A DNA stretch of 64,000 nucleotides from an uncultured Dorea sp. GTDB taxonomy: Bacteria > Bacillota > Clostridia > Lachnospirales > Lachnospiraceae. A program made the position numbers and the translations under genes. The notes beneath the pieces are model-generated. The model ran no database searches, was not told where the DNA came from, and saw only the letters and a program-made list of their open reading frames with translations. Location of the stretch: NCBI GenBank assembly GCA_948602995.1, contig CAPEBR010000006.1, positions 62,001-126,000 on the forward strand. Reading direction: 5' to 3'. Below are positions 26,682 to 35,490 of the stretch, one piece after another. Numbering within the stretch: the first letter of the stretch is position 1; the number at the start of each line of letters is the position of its first letter.

Positions 26682-27521
26682 GTATCATATCCTTGCAAAC
26701 GTGCCGCATCGTAAATCGGCTTCATATTATGTTCCAGAATATTCATAAACTGCAGAATCGAATTCCCAGGAATATATAGCGTCTTTGCCGCCCATATCGC
26801 ATTCAAATTGTTTCTGCGGCATTTATTGAATTTCTTTATCAGTATCTCGGATTGTGCTGTTTTTTCTTCTGGAAAGATTAAGCCATACAAATAAAACTGA
26901 TACTGGGCAAAGGGCTTAAAAAACTCTTCCCAAAAGGGCAGTTTATTGTTTTTGCTAGAATTCAGAGACCTTCTCATCGGAGTAAGATTCCATAGCTCAT
27001 CATTTGAAATGTATGACCTCGGGACAAAGTGATCTATAGACAAAGAATCAATCGGAATATCCTTCCCGGTATAGATTTCCTTTATGGGTGTTCCGGTAAT
27101 CTCTGCAGCCGTTTTCCACAGATCGCGGGCCTGCTCCAGCTTCCTTAGCTCTTCGTTTTCCGGACAAATCTTATATATCACCCCCGGAACACCCGGGTTC
27201 CTGTCCTGAAGGAACTGCGCTTTGTTGTATTGCACCCAACTTCTGATAACAGAATGCATGTTCCAGAAAATTCTCGGCATTTCCATTCACTGTCGGTCCC
27301 AGCCTAAGATGATAATGCGTAACAGTGTGCCAGGCTTCACAGATCATCTCGTCTATTATCTCCTCAAATGTCAAATCCTCCTCAGAAGCCACTGACAGAT
27401 TCAGTATGGCCTCAAACCAATAGAACTTGTAACTTTGCGCCTTATTATTGAACATACGGGCAAACTTGTCGGTATCCAGATTATTTTCATATATTATTTC
27501 AAGGCGTAATTCCTGATCCAT
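26654..27521 (-). pseudogene. HNH endonuclease gene split by a frameshift
   Basis: Two overlapping frames together make one HNH-type protein. The first runs from 27521 (MDQELRLEIIYENNLDTDKF; GAGGAG 8 nt upstream) to a stop at 27171; the second is open from about 27286 to 26654 and carries the nuclease core SIDHFVPRSYISNDELWNL followed by TPMRRSLNSSKNNKLP. The sense of the sequence passes from frame one (NGNAENFLEHAF) to frame two (LQDRNPGVPGVIYKI) between about 27260 and 27190. A single indel would explain it. Either the gene is broken or the assembly has an error there. Confidence 0.7.
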
Positions 27522-27526
27522 GTTAT

Positions 27527-28081
27527 TTACTCCTCGCTTATCCATGGAATCGAATAGTATAATCCTGATATCCAACTGCCCATCCCCCATCCAAAGTCAG
27601 AAAGCTCATAATAAATATATTCTAATCTGTCCTTCCAAAGCAGATAGAGGTTTTCGTTTTTACTTGCCGCAACGACTGCGTCATGATATGCATTGCCCAA
27701 AGCTTCATAAAACTTTTCATTTATATCTCCAAAGCTCATCGTAAACTCTGTAGCACATTCGGCAAAATACAATGCCAGATCTCCATACCACCTTCCATCA
27801 TCATTCACACATTTATCCCCAAATTCCGAAAGAATATCTTGTGCTGTTTTTAATGAAAATCCCGCTTTGGCAAAATTAGTTGGAAAAAAGACTTTATATA
27901 ACTTCTTCTTATACTTTTCTAATAACTCTTTTCCAAAAGCCTCTCCCTGCATTAACATATTGATTCCATCCGATATTGCTGCACTTGATTTATATAAATC
28001 AACAATAGTCTGTTGCAGCTGTTCTTTATCCATCTTTTCTAACTTTTTTATTAGTTGTTTTTCTGATAATTTTCTTGCCAT
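27527..28081 (-). CDS. Hypothetical protein, DUF6155-like (184 aa)
   Basis: A mainly helical 184-residue protein. The opening (LSEKQLIKKLEKMDKEQLQQ, then TIVDLYKSS) resembles the DUF6155 family; the rest (FAKAGFSLKTAQDILSEFGD; YFAECATEFTMSFGDIN; FYEALGNAYHDAVVAA) is also helical. No catalytic motif is evident. It ends 5 nt before the HNH gene, so the two are likely co-transcribed. The family name is given with low certainty. Confidence 0.65.
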   Translation of the reverse strand: MARKLSEKQLIKKLEKMDKEQLQQTIVDLYKSSAAISDGINMLMQGEAFGKELLEKYKKKLYKVFFPTNFAKAGFSLKTAQDILSEFGDKCVNDDGRWYGDLALYFAECATEFTMSFGDINEKFYEALGNAYHDAVVAASKNENLYLLWKDRLEYIYYELSDFGWGMGSWISGLYYSIPWISEE

Positions 28082-28133
28082 ATTATCTCCTTTCTACCCA
28101 TGCCACACATTCGGAATAGCCCGATCCATCAAT

Positions 28134-28451
28134 TTAGGAATCAGCGGCTTCGTTTGCCCATGGGACTAAATCTGTATTTCCCTTTTCCATCGTATGGTAA
28201 CAGAGATAATCCCCGCCCCCTGCTTCAATTTTCTCATAGGTTTTTATCCGGTATCCCCGCTTCAAATACATACTTTCCGCCGGAAAAGACGCATCAATAT
28301 GTACTGCATGATGTTTTCTGAAAACCATATCCTCCAATAAGTCCATCAGCCTGCTTCCATAACCTTTTGCCTGGTATTCCGGTAAAATAAACAGCCTGCA
28401 GATCTCATTCCCCCGGATGCTCCCAGTTCCCACAGTTTCCCCCTGCACCAC
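28134..28451 (-). pseudogene. GNAT acetyltransferase lacking its N-terminus
   Basis: The frame holds the second half of a GNAT domain: GTGSIRGNEICRLFILPEY, QAKGYGSRLMDLLE (acetyl-CoA loop) and FPAESMYLKRGYRI. Upstream the same frame continues for about 23 codons (EKKIREALAREDIYFAV) to a stop, with no ATG and no ribosome site; only a GTG at 28451 could start it. About 50 residues of a normal GNAT are missing, so this is probably a remnant. Confidence 0.65.
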
Positions 28452-28658
28452 CGCAAAATAAATATCTTCCCTGGCAAGCGCTTCCCTTATCTTCTTTTCG
28501 TTATGAAGATCCAGAAAAAACTGTTATATTCTTCTGCAATCCACCTACATTTTACTATCCGAAAAAGAACAAAAAAGCCGATCAGGGATACACTTTTATT
28601 TTACGTTCTGAGGGGTTCAAATAGAAAGACATGCCAGAAAACAATTTCCAGGTTCCCG

Positions 28659-28687
28659 TTGAATTTCATACCTTCTTCGTGTATAAT
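28659..28687 (+). promoter_or_regulatory. Promoter of the second toxin-antitoxin pair
   Basis: The -35 TTGAAT (28659-28664) and -10 TATAAT (28682-28687) are 17 bp apart. Directly downstream is CCCCTTATAGGG, a small palindrome over the likely start of transcription that could be the antitoxin operator. An AGAGGAGG ribosome site precedes the antitoxin ATG. Confidence 0.75.
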
Positions 28688-28745
28688 CCCCTTATAGGGA
28701 GATATACTCTTCCTAACGATGCAGACCAAGAGAGGAGGTTTTTCC

Positions 28746-28988
28746 ATGAGTACCTTAGACGCAACTGTGTCCATGCTGGAAGCAATGCCGGAAGATGCAA
28801 GGTTCAAAGTGTTTGAATATACACAGCAGCTCTTCACTTCCAGGAAACCCGCAAACCCGTTTGTCCCTGTCAGCACAAAACAGGTTCTTTCAGACCTTGC
28901 CGAATCCCGCCACCAGATTGATGATGGGAAAGGGCTCGACATGGCAGACGCACTAAATGAGTTAGGTAAACAGCATGAATTCGTATAA
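28746..28988 (+). CDS. Antitoxin of a RelE/ParE-type pair
   Basis: An 80-residue protein, STLDATVSMLEAMPEDARFK then VFEYTQQLF, with a flexible tail (SDLAESRHQIDDGKGLDMAD), the shape of short antitoxins that accompany RelE/ParE toxins. It would bind the toxin by its C-terminal part and repress the promoter. The ATG at 28746 is used because of its AGAGGAGG site; an in-frame ATG nine codons earlier overlaps that site. It overlaps the toxin gene by 14 nt. Confidence 0.8.
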   Translation: MSTLDATVSMLEAMPEDARFKVFEYTQQLFTSRKPANPFVPVSTKQVLSDLAESRHQIDDGKGLDMADALNELGKQHEFV

Positions 28989-29307
28989 TGTCATCATCTC
29001 GCCAAAAGCGCTGTCCCAATTGAACAGCTATATTGACTACATTCAGTACACTCTGTTAAATGACCAGGCTGCGCGCAGCATATGGCAGGACGCCCTGGAA
29101 ACCAGGAACCGTCTGGCGATAGTTGCCGGAACCTTGGAACACTGCACCCATCCACAGCTTAAGCAGCTCGGCTACCGTGCCATCCATTTTAAGCAGCACC
29201 GTTACACGATGCTCTACCGTGTAGATGGAACAGACACCTATGTGGACGGGATATACCACCAACTCCAGGATTACGAAAATACCTTTGCAGATGAAATAGA
29301 TCATTAG
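28975..29307 (+). CDS. RelE/ParE-family toxin
   Basis: A 110-residue toxin of the RelE/ParE fold: VIISPKALSQLNSYIDYIQY forms the first two helices, then SIWQDALETRNRL, YRAIHFKQHRYTMLYRVDGT and the closing YVDGIYHQLQDYENTF. Such proteins either cleave mRNA on the ribosome or poison gyrase; the sequence does not tell which. Translation is coupled to the antitoxin by a 14-nt overlap. Confidence 0.85.
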   Translation: MNSYNVIISPKALSQLNSYIDYIQYTLLNDQAARSIWQDALETRNRLAIVAGTLEHCTHPQLKQLGYRAIHFKQHRYTMLYRVDGTDTYVDGIYHQLQDYENTFADEIDH

Positions 29308-29312
29308 ATGAC

Positions 29313-29359
29313 AAAAGCCAGGGCAGAAACCGCTTTGATGGTTCCTGCTTTGGCTTTTT
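29313..29359. terminator. Terminator between converging genes
   Basis: AAAAGCCA...GGTTTCTG-type arms (AAAAGCCAGGGCAGAAACC and GGTTCCTGCTTTGGCTTTT) form a long imperfect stem ending in TTTTT. It closes the toxin transcript and, in the other direction, could serve the DinD remnant. Confidence 0.75.
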
Positions 29360-29362
29360 GAT

Positions 29363-29623
29363 TCACTCTTCAATGCTATTTACAGGCTTATTTGTTGCTC
29401 CTGCTTCCACGATTTTGCTGACCTCAGCAAAATCGTGGAAAATATCATGTCCACTATTCTCACAGGCAATCATTGCCCTTTTTATCACACCAGTAAAATT
29501 TCTCCACTGAGTATAATCTAAAGCAACCGCAAGTTCTCTCGCACTCCAAAATTCCGAACCGTCCTCACGAACCTGCTTGATATCTTCAAATCGTTTATAT
29601 TCTTCTGCAATCAGTCTCTTCAT
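29363..29623 (-). pseudogene. Truncated DinD-like (BRO-N/antirepressor type) gene
   Basis: An 86-residue frame whose body (RFEDIKQVREDGSEFWSARE, then LAVALDYTQWRNFTGVIKRA and HDIFHDFAEVSKIVEAGATN) matches the first third of DinD, the DNA-damage-inducible protein of about 270 residues. It stops after PVNSIEE, where DinD normally continues into a long C-terminal part. It overlaps the helicase fragment upstream by 4 nt. Probably an inactive stump. Confidence 0.72.
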
Positions 29624-29970
29624 ATACAATCCCCTTTTTCTGTGTAGTCTTTAAACAATTCCGCATTAGGAAAAACTTTTAAGAAATCATTTAATTCATC
29701 TTTCACAAGAACTCTAATACATATTAGATTATTCTTTGCACGTGAACATGCAACATATATCGACTTTTGCGAATCGTTTCTTTTCTTTGATTTTCCTTCT
29801 ATAGATTGGGAATGTATCAATGAAAAATCATACTCATTCCAAAAATATTCCTCTATCACAACAATAACGGATGGGATACTCGTTCCTTTCGTCTTATGCA
29901 TCGTTATATATTCTGTTTCTTCATTAAGATACCTTGTATAATTTAAATTCTTTTGCATAAATGTTAGCAT
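29620..29970 (-). pseudogene. C-terminal fragment of a UvrD/GajB-type helicase
   Basis: The frame keeps only the last motifs of a UvrD-like helicase: YITMHKTKGTSIPSVIVVIE (motif V region) and SQKSIYVACSRAKNNLICIR (motif VI). All earlier motifs, including the P-loop, are missing. In the next frame upstream there is protein-like sequence (RTTERYLECLDEKEIYNFNA) that would join on if one A were added in a run of A at about 29971, so a frameshift has also occurred. The pattern recalls Gabija GajB, but too little is left to be sure. Confidence 0.6.
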
Positions 29971-30035
29971 TTTCTGGCAACGTCATAAGCATTGAAATTA
30001 TATATTTCTTTTTCGTCTAAACATTCCAAATATCT

Positions 30036-30066
30036 TTCAGTTGTTCGGAAATTCCGAACAACTGAA
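30036..30066. repeat. 31-bp perfect palindrome
   Basis: TTCAGTTGTTCGGAA, a central A, and the exact reverse complement TTCCGAACAACTGAA. There is no T run directly after it on either strand. It lies where the helicase fragment ends, so it may be a recombination scar, a protein-binding site or a hairpin. Confidence 0.85.
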
Positions 30067-30223
30067 TCTTAATATCAATTTTTTTGCTAAATGAATTCTT
30101 ATGTATCCCCACACCCCACATCAACCACCGCCGAAACCTCAAAATACTTCTCCATCCTTCTATTCCGATCCTCATCTTCCGCAAACACAAAATGCCTATA
30201 AAACTGCCTAAAACAAAGCACTT
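30067..30223. other. Gap between helicase remnant and rlmD
   Basis: No gene that I can support. On the minus strand, one base out of frame with the end of rlmD, 47 codons stay open down to a stop at about 30098 and read like protein (FRQFYRHFVFAEDEDRNRRM, then EKYFEVSAVVDVGCGDT). It has no proper start of its own. Confidence 0.35.
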
Positions 30224-31591
30224 CTACATATGTTTCCTTTGCATTCCCACCACACATTCTGTGTGATAAGTCCCCGGGAATAAATCAACCCCCGCCATCT
30301 TCTCCACCCTGTATCCTCTCCCCTGCAGCATCTCCAGATCCCTCGCCAGGCTGCTGGGCTTACAGGCAATATACACCATCCGCTCCACCCCAAAGTTCGT
30401 AATCCGCTCCAACGCCTTCGGATTCACTCCGTCCCTCGGCGGATCCAGCACAATCAGGTCCGGCATCTCCCGAAGCTCGTCAATCACCTTCAGCACATCC
30501 CCTGCCCAGAATGTACAATTAGAAAGCCCGTTAAGCCTTGCATTCTCCCTTGCAGCATTCACCGCCTCCTCCACGATCTCCACGCCCACGACCTTCTCTG
30601 CCACCGGCGCCAGGATCTGCGCAATGGTTCCGGTTCCGCTGTAAAGGTCGAAGATGACCTTATCCTTTGTATCCCCGATATACTCCCTCACGATCTCGTA
30701 CAGCACTTCGGCTCCAAGCGAGTTTGTCTGAAAGAAGGAAAATGGTGTAATCTTAAACCTAAGCCCCAAAAGCTCTTCATAGAAATAATCCTGCCCATAC
30801 AGAACTTCAGTCCCCTCATCCTTCACCACATCCGCCACACTGTCATTTCTCGTATGCAGTATCCCTGCAACTTTGCCTTCAAGAGGAAGCTTAAGAAGCC
30901 TGTCCACCCACTCCCCAAGGTCAGGTGCACTCTCCCCTGTTGTCACCAGGTCTATCAGGATCTCCTTCGTCTTCACCGCCTTCCTCACAAGCAGGTGACG
31001 GAAATAGCCCGTATGCCTCATCCTATGATAATATGGAAGATTCGTCTCCCGGGCATACTCCAGGGTACATGCAAGTACCCTCCTGTAATCCTCATCCACG
31101 ATCTGGCAGTCTGTCACATTTACAATATCATGGAAGCTTCCCCGTCTGTGCATGCCAAGAGCCAGGGGACCGTCCTTATATTCATCTCCAAAGGAAAACT
31201 CCATCTTATTACGATAGCCGTACACAGCCGGGGACGGCTTTACACCCTCCCAAATGTATGCTCCGTCAACCGCCGCATCCATCATGGCCTTAATCTGCCC
31301 CTCCTTCAGCCTGAGCTGCTCCTCATAAGGCAGGTTCTGATAAGTGCAGCCCCCGCACTCCCCGAAATGGGGACATGCCGGCTCCCTCTCAAGCGGAGAG
31401 GCCTCAAGAATTTCAAGAATCCGGCCCTCTGCCTTCTCTCTCCTTACCTTATTTACCGAAAAACGCACTCTCTGTCCAGGAATCCCGTTTTTTACAATCA
31501 CCGTCCTGCCTTCCTCAGGCAGCACAATTCTGCCCTTATTCGGAAACTCCACTGATTCTACAATCCCTTCATAGACCTGTCCCTTTCTCAT
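30224..31591 (-). CDS. rlmD: 23S rRNA (uracil-5-)-methyltransferase RlmD/RumA family
   Basis: A 455-residue enzyme that puts a methyl group on C5 of a uracil in 23S rRNA using SAM. It begins with a TRAM RNA-binding domain (VYEGIVESVEFPNKGRIV), followed by the iron-sulfur cluster cysteines CPHFGECGGC, the SAM site FDLYSGTGTIAQIL, VLDPPRDGV, and the nucleophile cysteine in YIACKPSSLARDL near residue 405. The length is normal. Its usual annotation in Firmicutes is RlmD; the exact uridine (747 or 1939) cannot be told from sequence alone. Confidence 0.95.
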   Translation of the reverse strand: MRKGQVYEGIVESVEFPNKGRIVLPEEGRTVIVKNGIPGQRVRFSVNKVRREKAEGRILEILEASPLEREPACPHFGECGGCTYQNLPYEEQLRLKEGQIKAMMDAAVDGAYIWEGVKPSPAVYGYRNKMEFSFGDEYKDGPLALGMHRRGSFHDIVNVTDCQIVDEDYRRVLACTLEYARETNLPYYHRMRHTGYFRHLLVRKAVKTKEILIDLVTTGESAPDLGEWVDRLLKLPLEGKVAGILHTRNDSVADVVKDEGTEVLYGQDYFYEELLGLRFKITPFSFFQTNSLGAEVLYEIVREYIGDTKDKVIFDLYSGTGTIAQILAPVAEKVVGVEIVEEAVNAARENARLNGLSNCTFWAGDVLKVIDELREMPDLIVLDPPRDGVNPKALERITNFGVERMVYIACKPSSLARDLEMLQGRGYRVEKMAGVDLFPGTYHTECVVGMQRKHM

Positions 31592-31684
31592 ACCGTACCC
31601 GTCCCATTTCCTTTCCTGTATTTCTCATACTGTGGAATGAATTTTCAAACACGCTCTAATGCACTCCCACAATCCTGTCATGAT

Positions 31685-31710
31685 AAAAGCAGGCATTCTG
31701 CCTGCTTTTT
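31685..31710 (-). terminator. Rho-independent terminator
   Basis: AAAAGCAGGC, a short loop, and GCCTGCTTTTTT. On the minus strand it also ends in TTTT, so it terminates the small membrane-protein gene upstream and may act both ways. Confidence 0.85.
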
Positions 31711-31762
31711 TCCTTTAACACAATCATCTTGTAACTGTTCGGTACCTTCGCAGTTACATGCT

Positions 31763-32005
31763 CTATACCTGATCTTCCTCGTTAAAGAAGTCATCGTCAA
31801 AATCATCTTCGAAATCTTCCTCAAAGTCTTCCAGATAATCCGGTGTAAAGAAGCAGTATACCGCATAAGCGATTGCTGCCACTGCTGCCACTGCACCTAC
31901 GATTGCAAGGACCCACAGAACAGTCTTACACTGCTTATCCTCTTCCTTTTTATTTACCAGTTCATTTAATTTTGACGCTGCAATAAGTTCTTCTACTCTA
32001 CTCAT
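31763..32005 (-). CDS. Small membrane protein with acidic tail
   Basis: An 80-residue protein: a charged N-terminus (MSRVEELIAASKLNELVNKK), one membrane segment (VLWVLAIVGAVAAVAAIAYA) and a highly acidic tail of Asp, Glu and Phe. It is probably anchored with a single helix; no function is known to me. The start is preceded by AAGGAGCGGGGGC. It is followed by its own terminator. Confidence 0.75.
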   Translation of the reverse strand: MSRVEELIAASKLNELVNKKEEDKQCKTVLWVLAIVGAVAAVAAIAYAVYCFFTPDYLEDFEEDFEDDFDDDFFNEEDQV

Positions 32006-32106
32006 GCCCCCGCTCCTTTCTTTTTTCTATCCTTATTATACCATTATCAAGCCAAGATTACTACTCATTTATTCCAAAATCTTCATCAAATATTATAATG
32101 CCATTC

Positions 32107-32267
32107 CAGTTCACATCCGCGCCATTCGCAAAAACGCATCTACGATGCTTTTCCGCCGCTTCGCGGCTAATTTTGCTCATAAACCGGCGCTCCCTTCGTC
32201 AGCCACCATCCTGATAAGTCCTTGTGCACGCACAAACTTATCAGGATAATGGCTGACGTGTGAACTG
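32107..32267. repeat. 161-bp intergenic inverted repeat
   Basis: Outer arms CAGTTCACA (32107-32115) and TGTGAACTG (32259-32267) enclose a strong inner hairpin at 32198-32257 with arms GTCAGCCA-N2-ATCCTGATAAGT and ACTTATCAGGAT-N2-TGGCTGAC. The left part holds a further small GCCGC/GCGGC hairpin. It ends just after the pcrA stop codon and could act as a terminator or be a mobile palindromic element. Confidence 0.75.
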
Positions 32268-32271
32268 TAAT

Positions 32272-34515
32272 TTATATTTTTTGAAGCTTCGCAAACATGG
32301 CAAACATCTTCTTTCTCCCCGCGCTGTCGAAATCTACCGTCACTTCATAATCACGCCCGCCGGATACAATACTTGCCACGGTTCCTTCACCGAACTTCAC
32401 ATGTTTTACGCGGTCGCCTTCCGCATAACCCGGTCCGTCTCCTGCAGGCTTTCCGAACTGCTGTGCCGGCTTTAAGGCAGCGAATGCCTTGGAGTGGAAG
32501 GCCTGCTTTGCCTGCTGGTGCGCCGCCAGCTTTGCTGCCACCGGGAGATCCTCCATTTCCTTTTTCTCGAACGCATTTCCTGTGGAAACCAGCTCCTGGG
32601 GAATCTCCTTTAGGAAACGGGACATCTTATTATACTGGGTCTCGCCCCGGATTACCCGCCTTCTTGCATATGTAAGCATCAGTTCTTCCTTTGCCCTCGT
32701 AATTCCCACGTAGCAGAGCCTGCGCTCTTCCTCTACTCCTTCCGGGTCATCTGATGTGATGGTCAGATAGCTTGGGAAGATTCCGTCCTCCATTCCTGCC
32801 AGATACACCCGGGGGAATTCCAGTCCTTTGGCGCTGTGAAGAGTCATGAGCATGACATAGTCACTGCTTTCATCCAGGCTGTCAATGTCCGCCACCAGTG
32901 CCACTTCCTCTAAAAATCCGCTTAAAGTCACCGGAATATCACTGTCCGCACAGGCTTCCTCATAGGCCGCAATCTTGCTCAGAAGCTCGTCGATATTTTC
33001 GATCCTCGCCTTTGCATCCTCCGCATCATCCGCCTCCAGGCTGTCAATATACCCGGTTTCCTCTATAATCTCCTTCATCAGGTCAGAAACTGACAGATCC
33101 TTTGCGTCTGTCCGGAAATGCTCGATGAGTGCCACGAAAGATTCCAGCTTCTGGGCTCCCCTTCCGATATTCGGAATCAAGTCTGCTGCCCTTAGCGCTC
33201 CGTAAAATCCAGTCTCATGCTCTACAGCATATTCCTGCACCCGGTTGATACTGGTAAGCCCAATGCCTCTTCTCGGCACATTTACAATCCTGCGGACTGC
33301 AAGGTCATCTCTTCCATTATCCACCGTTTTCAAATAGGAAAGGAGATCCTTGATTTCCCGCCTTGCGTAGAAATTAATACCGCCTATAATCTTATACGGA
33401 ATATTGGCTGTCACGAACTTCTCCTCAAAGATACGGGACTGGGCATTGGTACGATACAGGATGGCATGGTCATGGTATTCCCCGTCGCCCCGGTTCACTC
33501 GCTCCTTAATATCGTCCGCAATATATTCCGCCTCATCATAAGCCGTATCAAACTGGTGCAACCCGATCTGTTCGCCATCGCCGTTTTCCGTCCACAGGGC
33601 CTTTTCCTTCCTTCCCTTATTATTCTTAATTACCGCATTTGCCGCATTTAAAATGGTGCTCGTTGAACGGTAGTTCTGCTCCAGCTTAACCACTGATGCA
33701 TCCTCGAATACCTTCTCAAAATTCAGGATGTTCTTAATGTCAGCCCCCCGGAACTTATAGATGGACTGATCGTCATCCCCCACCACACACAGATTCCTGT
33801 ACCTGGAAGACAGAAGCCGGATCAGTTCAAACTGCACGAAATTCGTGTCCTGGTACTCATCCACCATGATATAGCGGAAACGCTCCTGGTAGTGCTCCAG
33901 TACATCTGCCTGTGTCTGAAACAGCTGGACCGTCTTCACAAGCAGGTCGTCAAAATCCAGTGCATTATTTGCCCGAAGCTGCTTCTCATACTCTGCATAG
34001 ACCTCTGCCACCTTCCTGCTTCCGTAATCCCCCCCGGCTTCCAGCATCAGCTCTTCCGGAGTAATCAGCTCGTCCTTTGCATGGGATACTGCACTTAAAA
34101 GCATCCGTTCCTTATAAATCTTTGTGTCAATATTCAGAAGCCTGCAGATTTCCTTCATCAGTGTCTTCTGATCGTCTGAGTCATAGATGGTAAAATTCGT
34201 ATCATATCCCAGCAGGCCGATATGTCTTCGCAGAATCCTGACGCATAAGGAGTGGAAGGTACTCACCCAGATGCTCTCCGCTCCATACTCCACCAGCTGG
34301 TCCACACGCTCCCGCATCTCCCGCGCTGCCTTATTGGTAAAGGTAATGGCAAGGATATTCCATGGATTCACCCCTTTCTCCTCAATCAAATAGGCAACCC
34401 TGTGTGTCAGAACCCTGGTCTTCCCTGAACCTGCCCCCGCAAGAATCAGAAGGGGCCCTTCCGTATTATATACCGCCTCCTGCTGTTTATCATTCAGTGT
34501 ATCATAAATACTCAA
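32272..34515 (-). CDS. pcrA: ATP-dependent DNA helicase PcrA/UvrD
   Basis: A 747-residue superfamily 1A 3'-to-5' helicase that works in nucleotide excision repair, rolling-circle replication and removal of RecA. Motif I is LAGAGSGKTRVLTHRVAYLI near residue 26, motif Ia ITFTNKAAREMRERV, motif II VDEYQDTNFVQ, motif III VVGDDDQSIYKFRGAD, motif IV LEQNYRSTSTILNAAN, motif V MTLHSAKGLEFPRVYL and motif VI CYVGITRAKEELML. The C-terminal end has the PcrA-type extension with VKHVKFGEGTV. Length is normal. Confidence 0.97.
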   Translation of the reverse strand: MSIYDTLNDKQQEAVYNTEGPLLILAGAGSGKTRVLTHRVAYLIEEKGVNPWNILAITFTNKAAREMRERVDQLVEYGAESIWVSTFHSLCVRILRRHIGLLGYDTNFTIYDSDDQKTLMKEICRLLNIDTKIYKERMLLSAVSHAKDELITPEELMLEAGGDYGSRKVAEVYAEYEKQLRANNALDFDDLLVKTVQLFQTQADVLEHYQERFRYIMVDEYQDTNFVQFELIRLLSSRYRNLCVVGDDDQSIYKFRGADIKNILNFEKVFEDASVVKLEQNYRSTSTILNAANAVIKNNKGRKEKALWTENGDGEQIGLHQFDTAYDEAEYIADDIKERVNRGDGEYHDHAILYRTNAQSRIFEEKFVTANIPYKIIGGINFYARREIKDLLSYLKTVDNGRDDLAVRRIVNVPRRGIGLTSINRVQEYAVEHETGFYGALRAADLIPNIGRGAQKLESFVALIEHFRTDAKDLSVSDLMKEIIEETGYIDSLEADDAEDAKARIENIDELLSKIAAYEEACADSDIPVTLSGFLEEVALVADIDSLDESSDYVMLMTLHSAKGLEFPRVYLAGMEDGIFPSYLTITSDDPEGVEEERRLCYVGITRAKEELMLTYARRRVIRGETQYNKMSRFLKEIPQELVSTGNAFEKKEMEDLPVAAKLAAHQQAKQAFHSKAFAALKPAQQFGKPAGDGPGYAEGDRVKHVKFGEGTVASIVSGGRDYEVTVDFDSAGRKKMFAMFAKLQKI

Positions 34516-34602
34516 AGCTGTTATTTCCTTTCTACTTTCGTTTCCACTTTTCTTAATAGTAAGCCGCTTATGTTATAGTATAACACGGCCGCATGTTCTG
34601 TG

Positions 34603-35385
34603 TCATAATCTTTCGGGAAATAAATAATTTTCTTTTCTTCCCGCGCACTTTTTCTTCATTCCCCTTCCTGCCATAAAGAGCATCCATCTGTTGTTTCTCC
34701 TCGCCTGCACCGGACAGGCAGAGATACAGTGCATACAGGAAATGCATTTTTCCTTATCCACATGCTCCGGGTGTTCCACCAGGATTGCCTGCACCGGGCA
34801 TTCCTCTGCACATTTGCCGCAGCGGTTACACCGTCTTCCTGCCTCTGGTTTAAAAGGCACGCCGTGGTATTCCCTGTACGGGCGGCTGCCGGGAACCGAG
34901 AGCTCTGGCAGCTCTTTGCCGGAATCAAGCGCTTTCTTTATTTTAGAAGCATATTCTGTCAGCTCCTTCTCGTCCTGCGCATCCGGCCTTCCGGCTGCAA
35001 ACTGGCGGAGAATAGAATGCTCTGCTACTGCAGCCACAGCAGCCACACATGCAAACCCTGCAGCATCCAGTATATCCTTTAATTCCACCAGCGTATCATC
35101 AAACTCTCTGTTTCCGTAAACCACGGCCAGTACTGCCCGTGCCCCGTTTCCCTTCATCTTCCTCAATCTGTCAGCCGCAGGCTCCGGTACTCTTCCGCCG
35201 AAAGACGGAACTGCCACAATGCAGAGATCCCCTGCGGAAAGCTGCTCTTCCTGACCATTCCTGTCTTTCTTATTTTCCGGCCTCATCAGGTCTGTCGTTC
35301 TCTCCGGTCCGTTCCATACACGGCAGAGTATATCTGAAACCTTCTTCGTTCCGCCAGTGGGGCTGAAATATATCTGATAAATCAT
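34603..35385 (-). CDS. EFR1-type flavodoxin/ferredoxin protein
   Basis: A 260-residue protein with a flavodoxin-like N-terminal part (IYQIYFSPTGGTKKVSDILC, the FMN phosphate loop) and two 4Fe-4S motifs near the C-terminus (CNRCGKCAEECP and CISCMHCISACP). It should pass electrons from or to a soluble partner; the partner is unknown. ATG at 35385 is chosen because the flavodoxin strand begins there and GGAGG lies 11 nt upstream; longer starts at 35427 or 35403 are possible. Confidence 0.85.
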   Translation of the reverse strand: MIYQIYFSPTGGTKKVSDILCRVWNGPERTTDLMRPENKKDRNGQEEQLSAGDLCIVAVPSFGGRVPEPAADRLRKMKGNGARAVLAVVYGNREFDDTLVELKDILDAAGFACVAAVAAVAEHSILRQFAAGRPDAQDEKELTEYASKIKKALDSGKELPELSVPGSRPYREYHGVPFKPEAGRRCNRCGKCAEECPVQAILVEHPEHVDKEKCISCMHCISACPVQARRNNRWMLFMAGRGMKKKCAGRKENYLFPERL

Positions 35386-35490
35386 ATCCTGTTTTTCCTC
35401 CATCTGCTCTTTACATTTCCTAAGCACTGATCACATTCCCGGCATAACCGGATGCCGCCCATATGTATCACTCAGTCTTTTTTTATTCCT

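Noticed and set aside
30854..31555. 233-codon plus-strand frame opposite rlmD
   Set aside because: It lies wholly antisense to a well-supported gene and its composition (His, Pro, Leu-rich) is that of a shadow frame.
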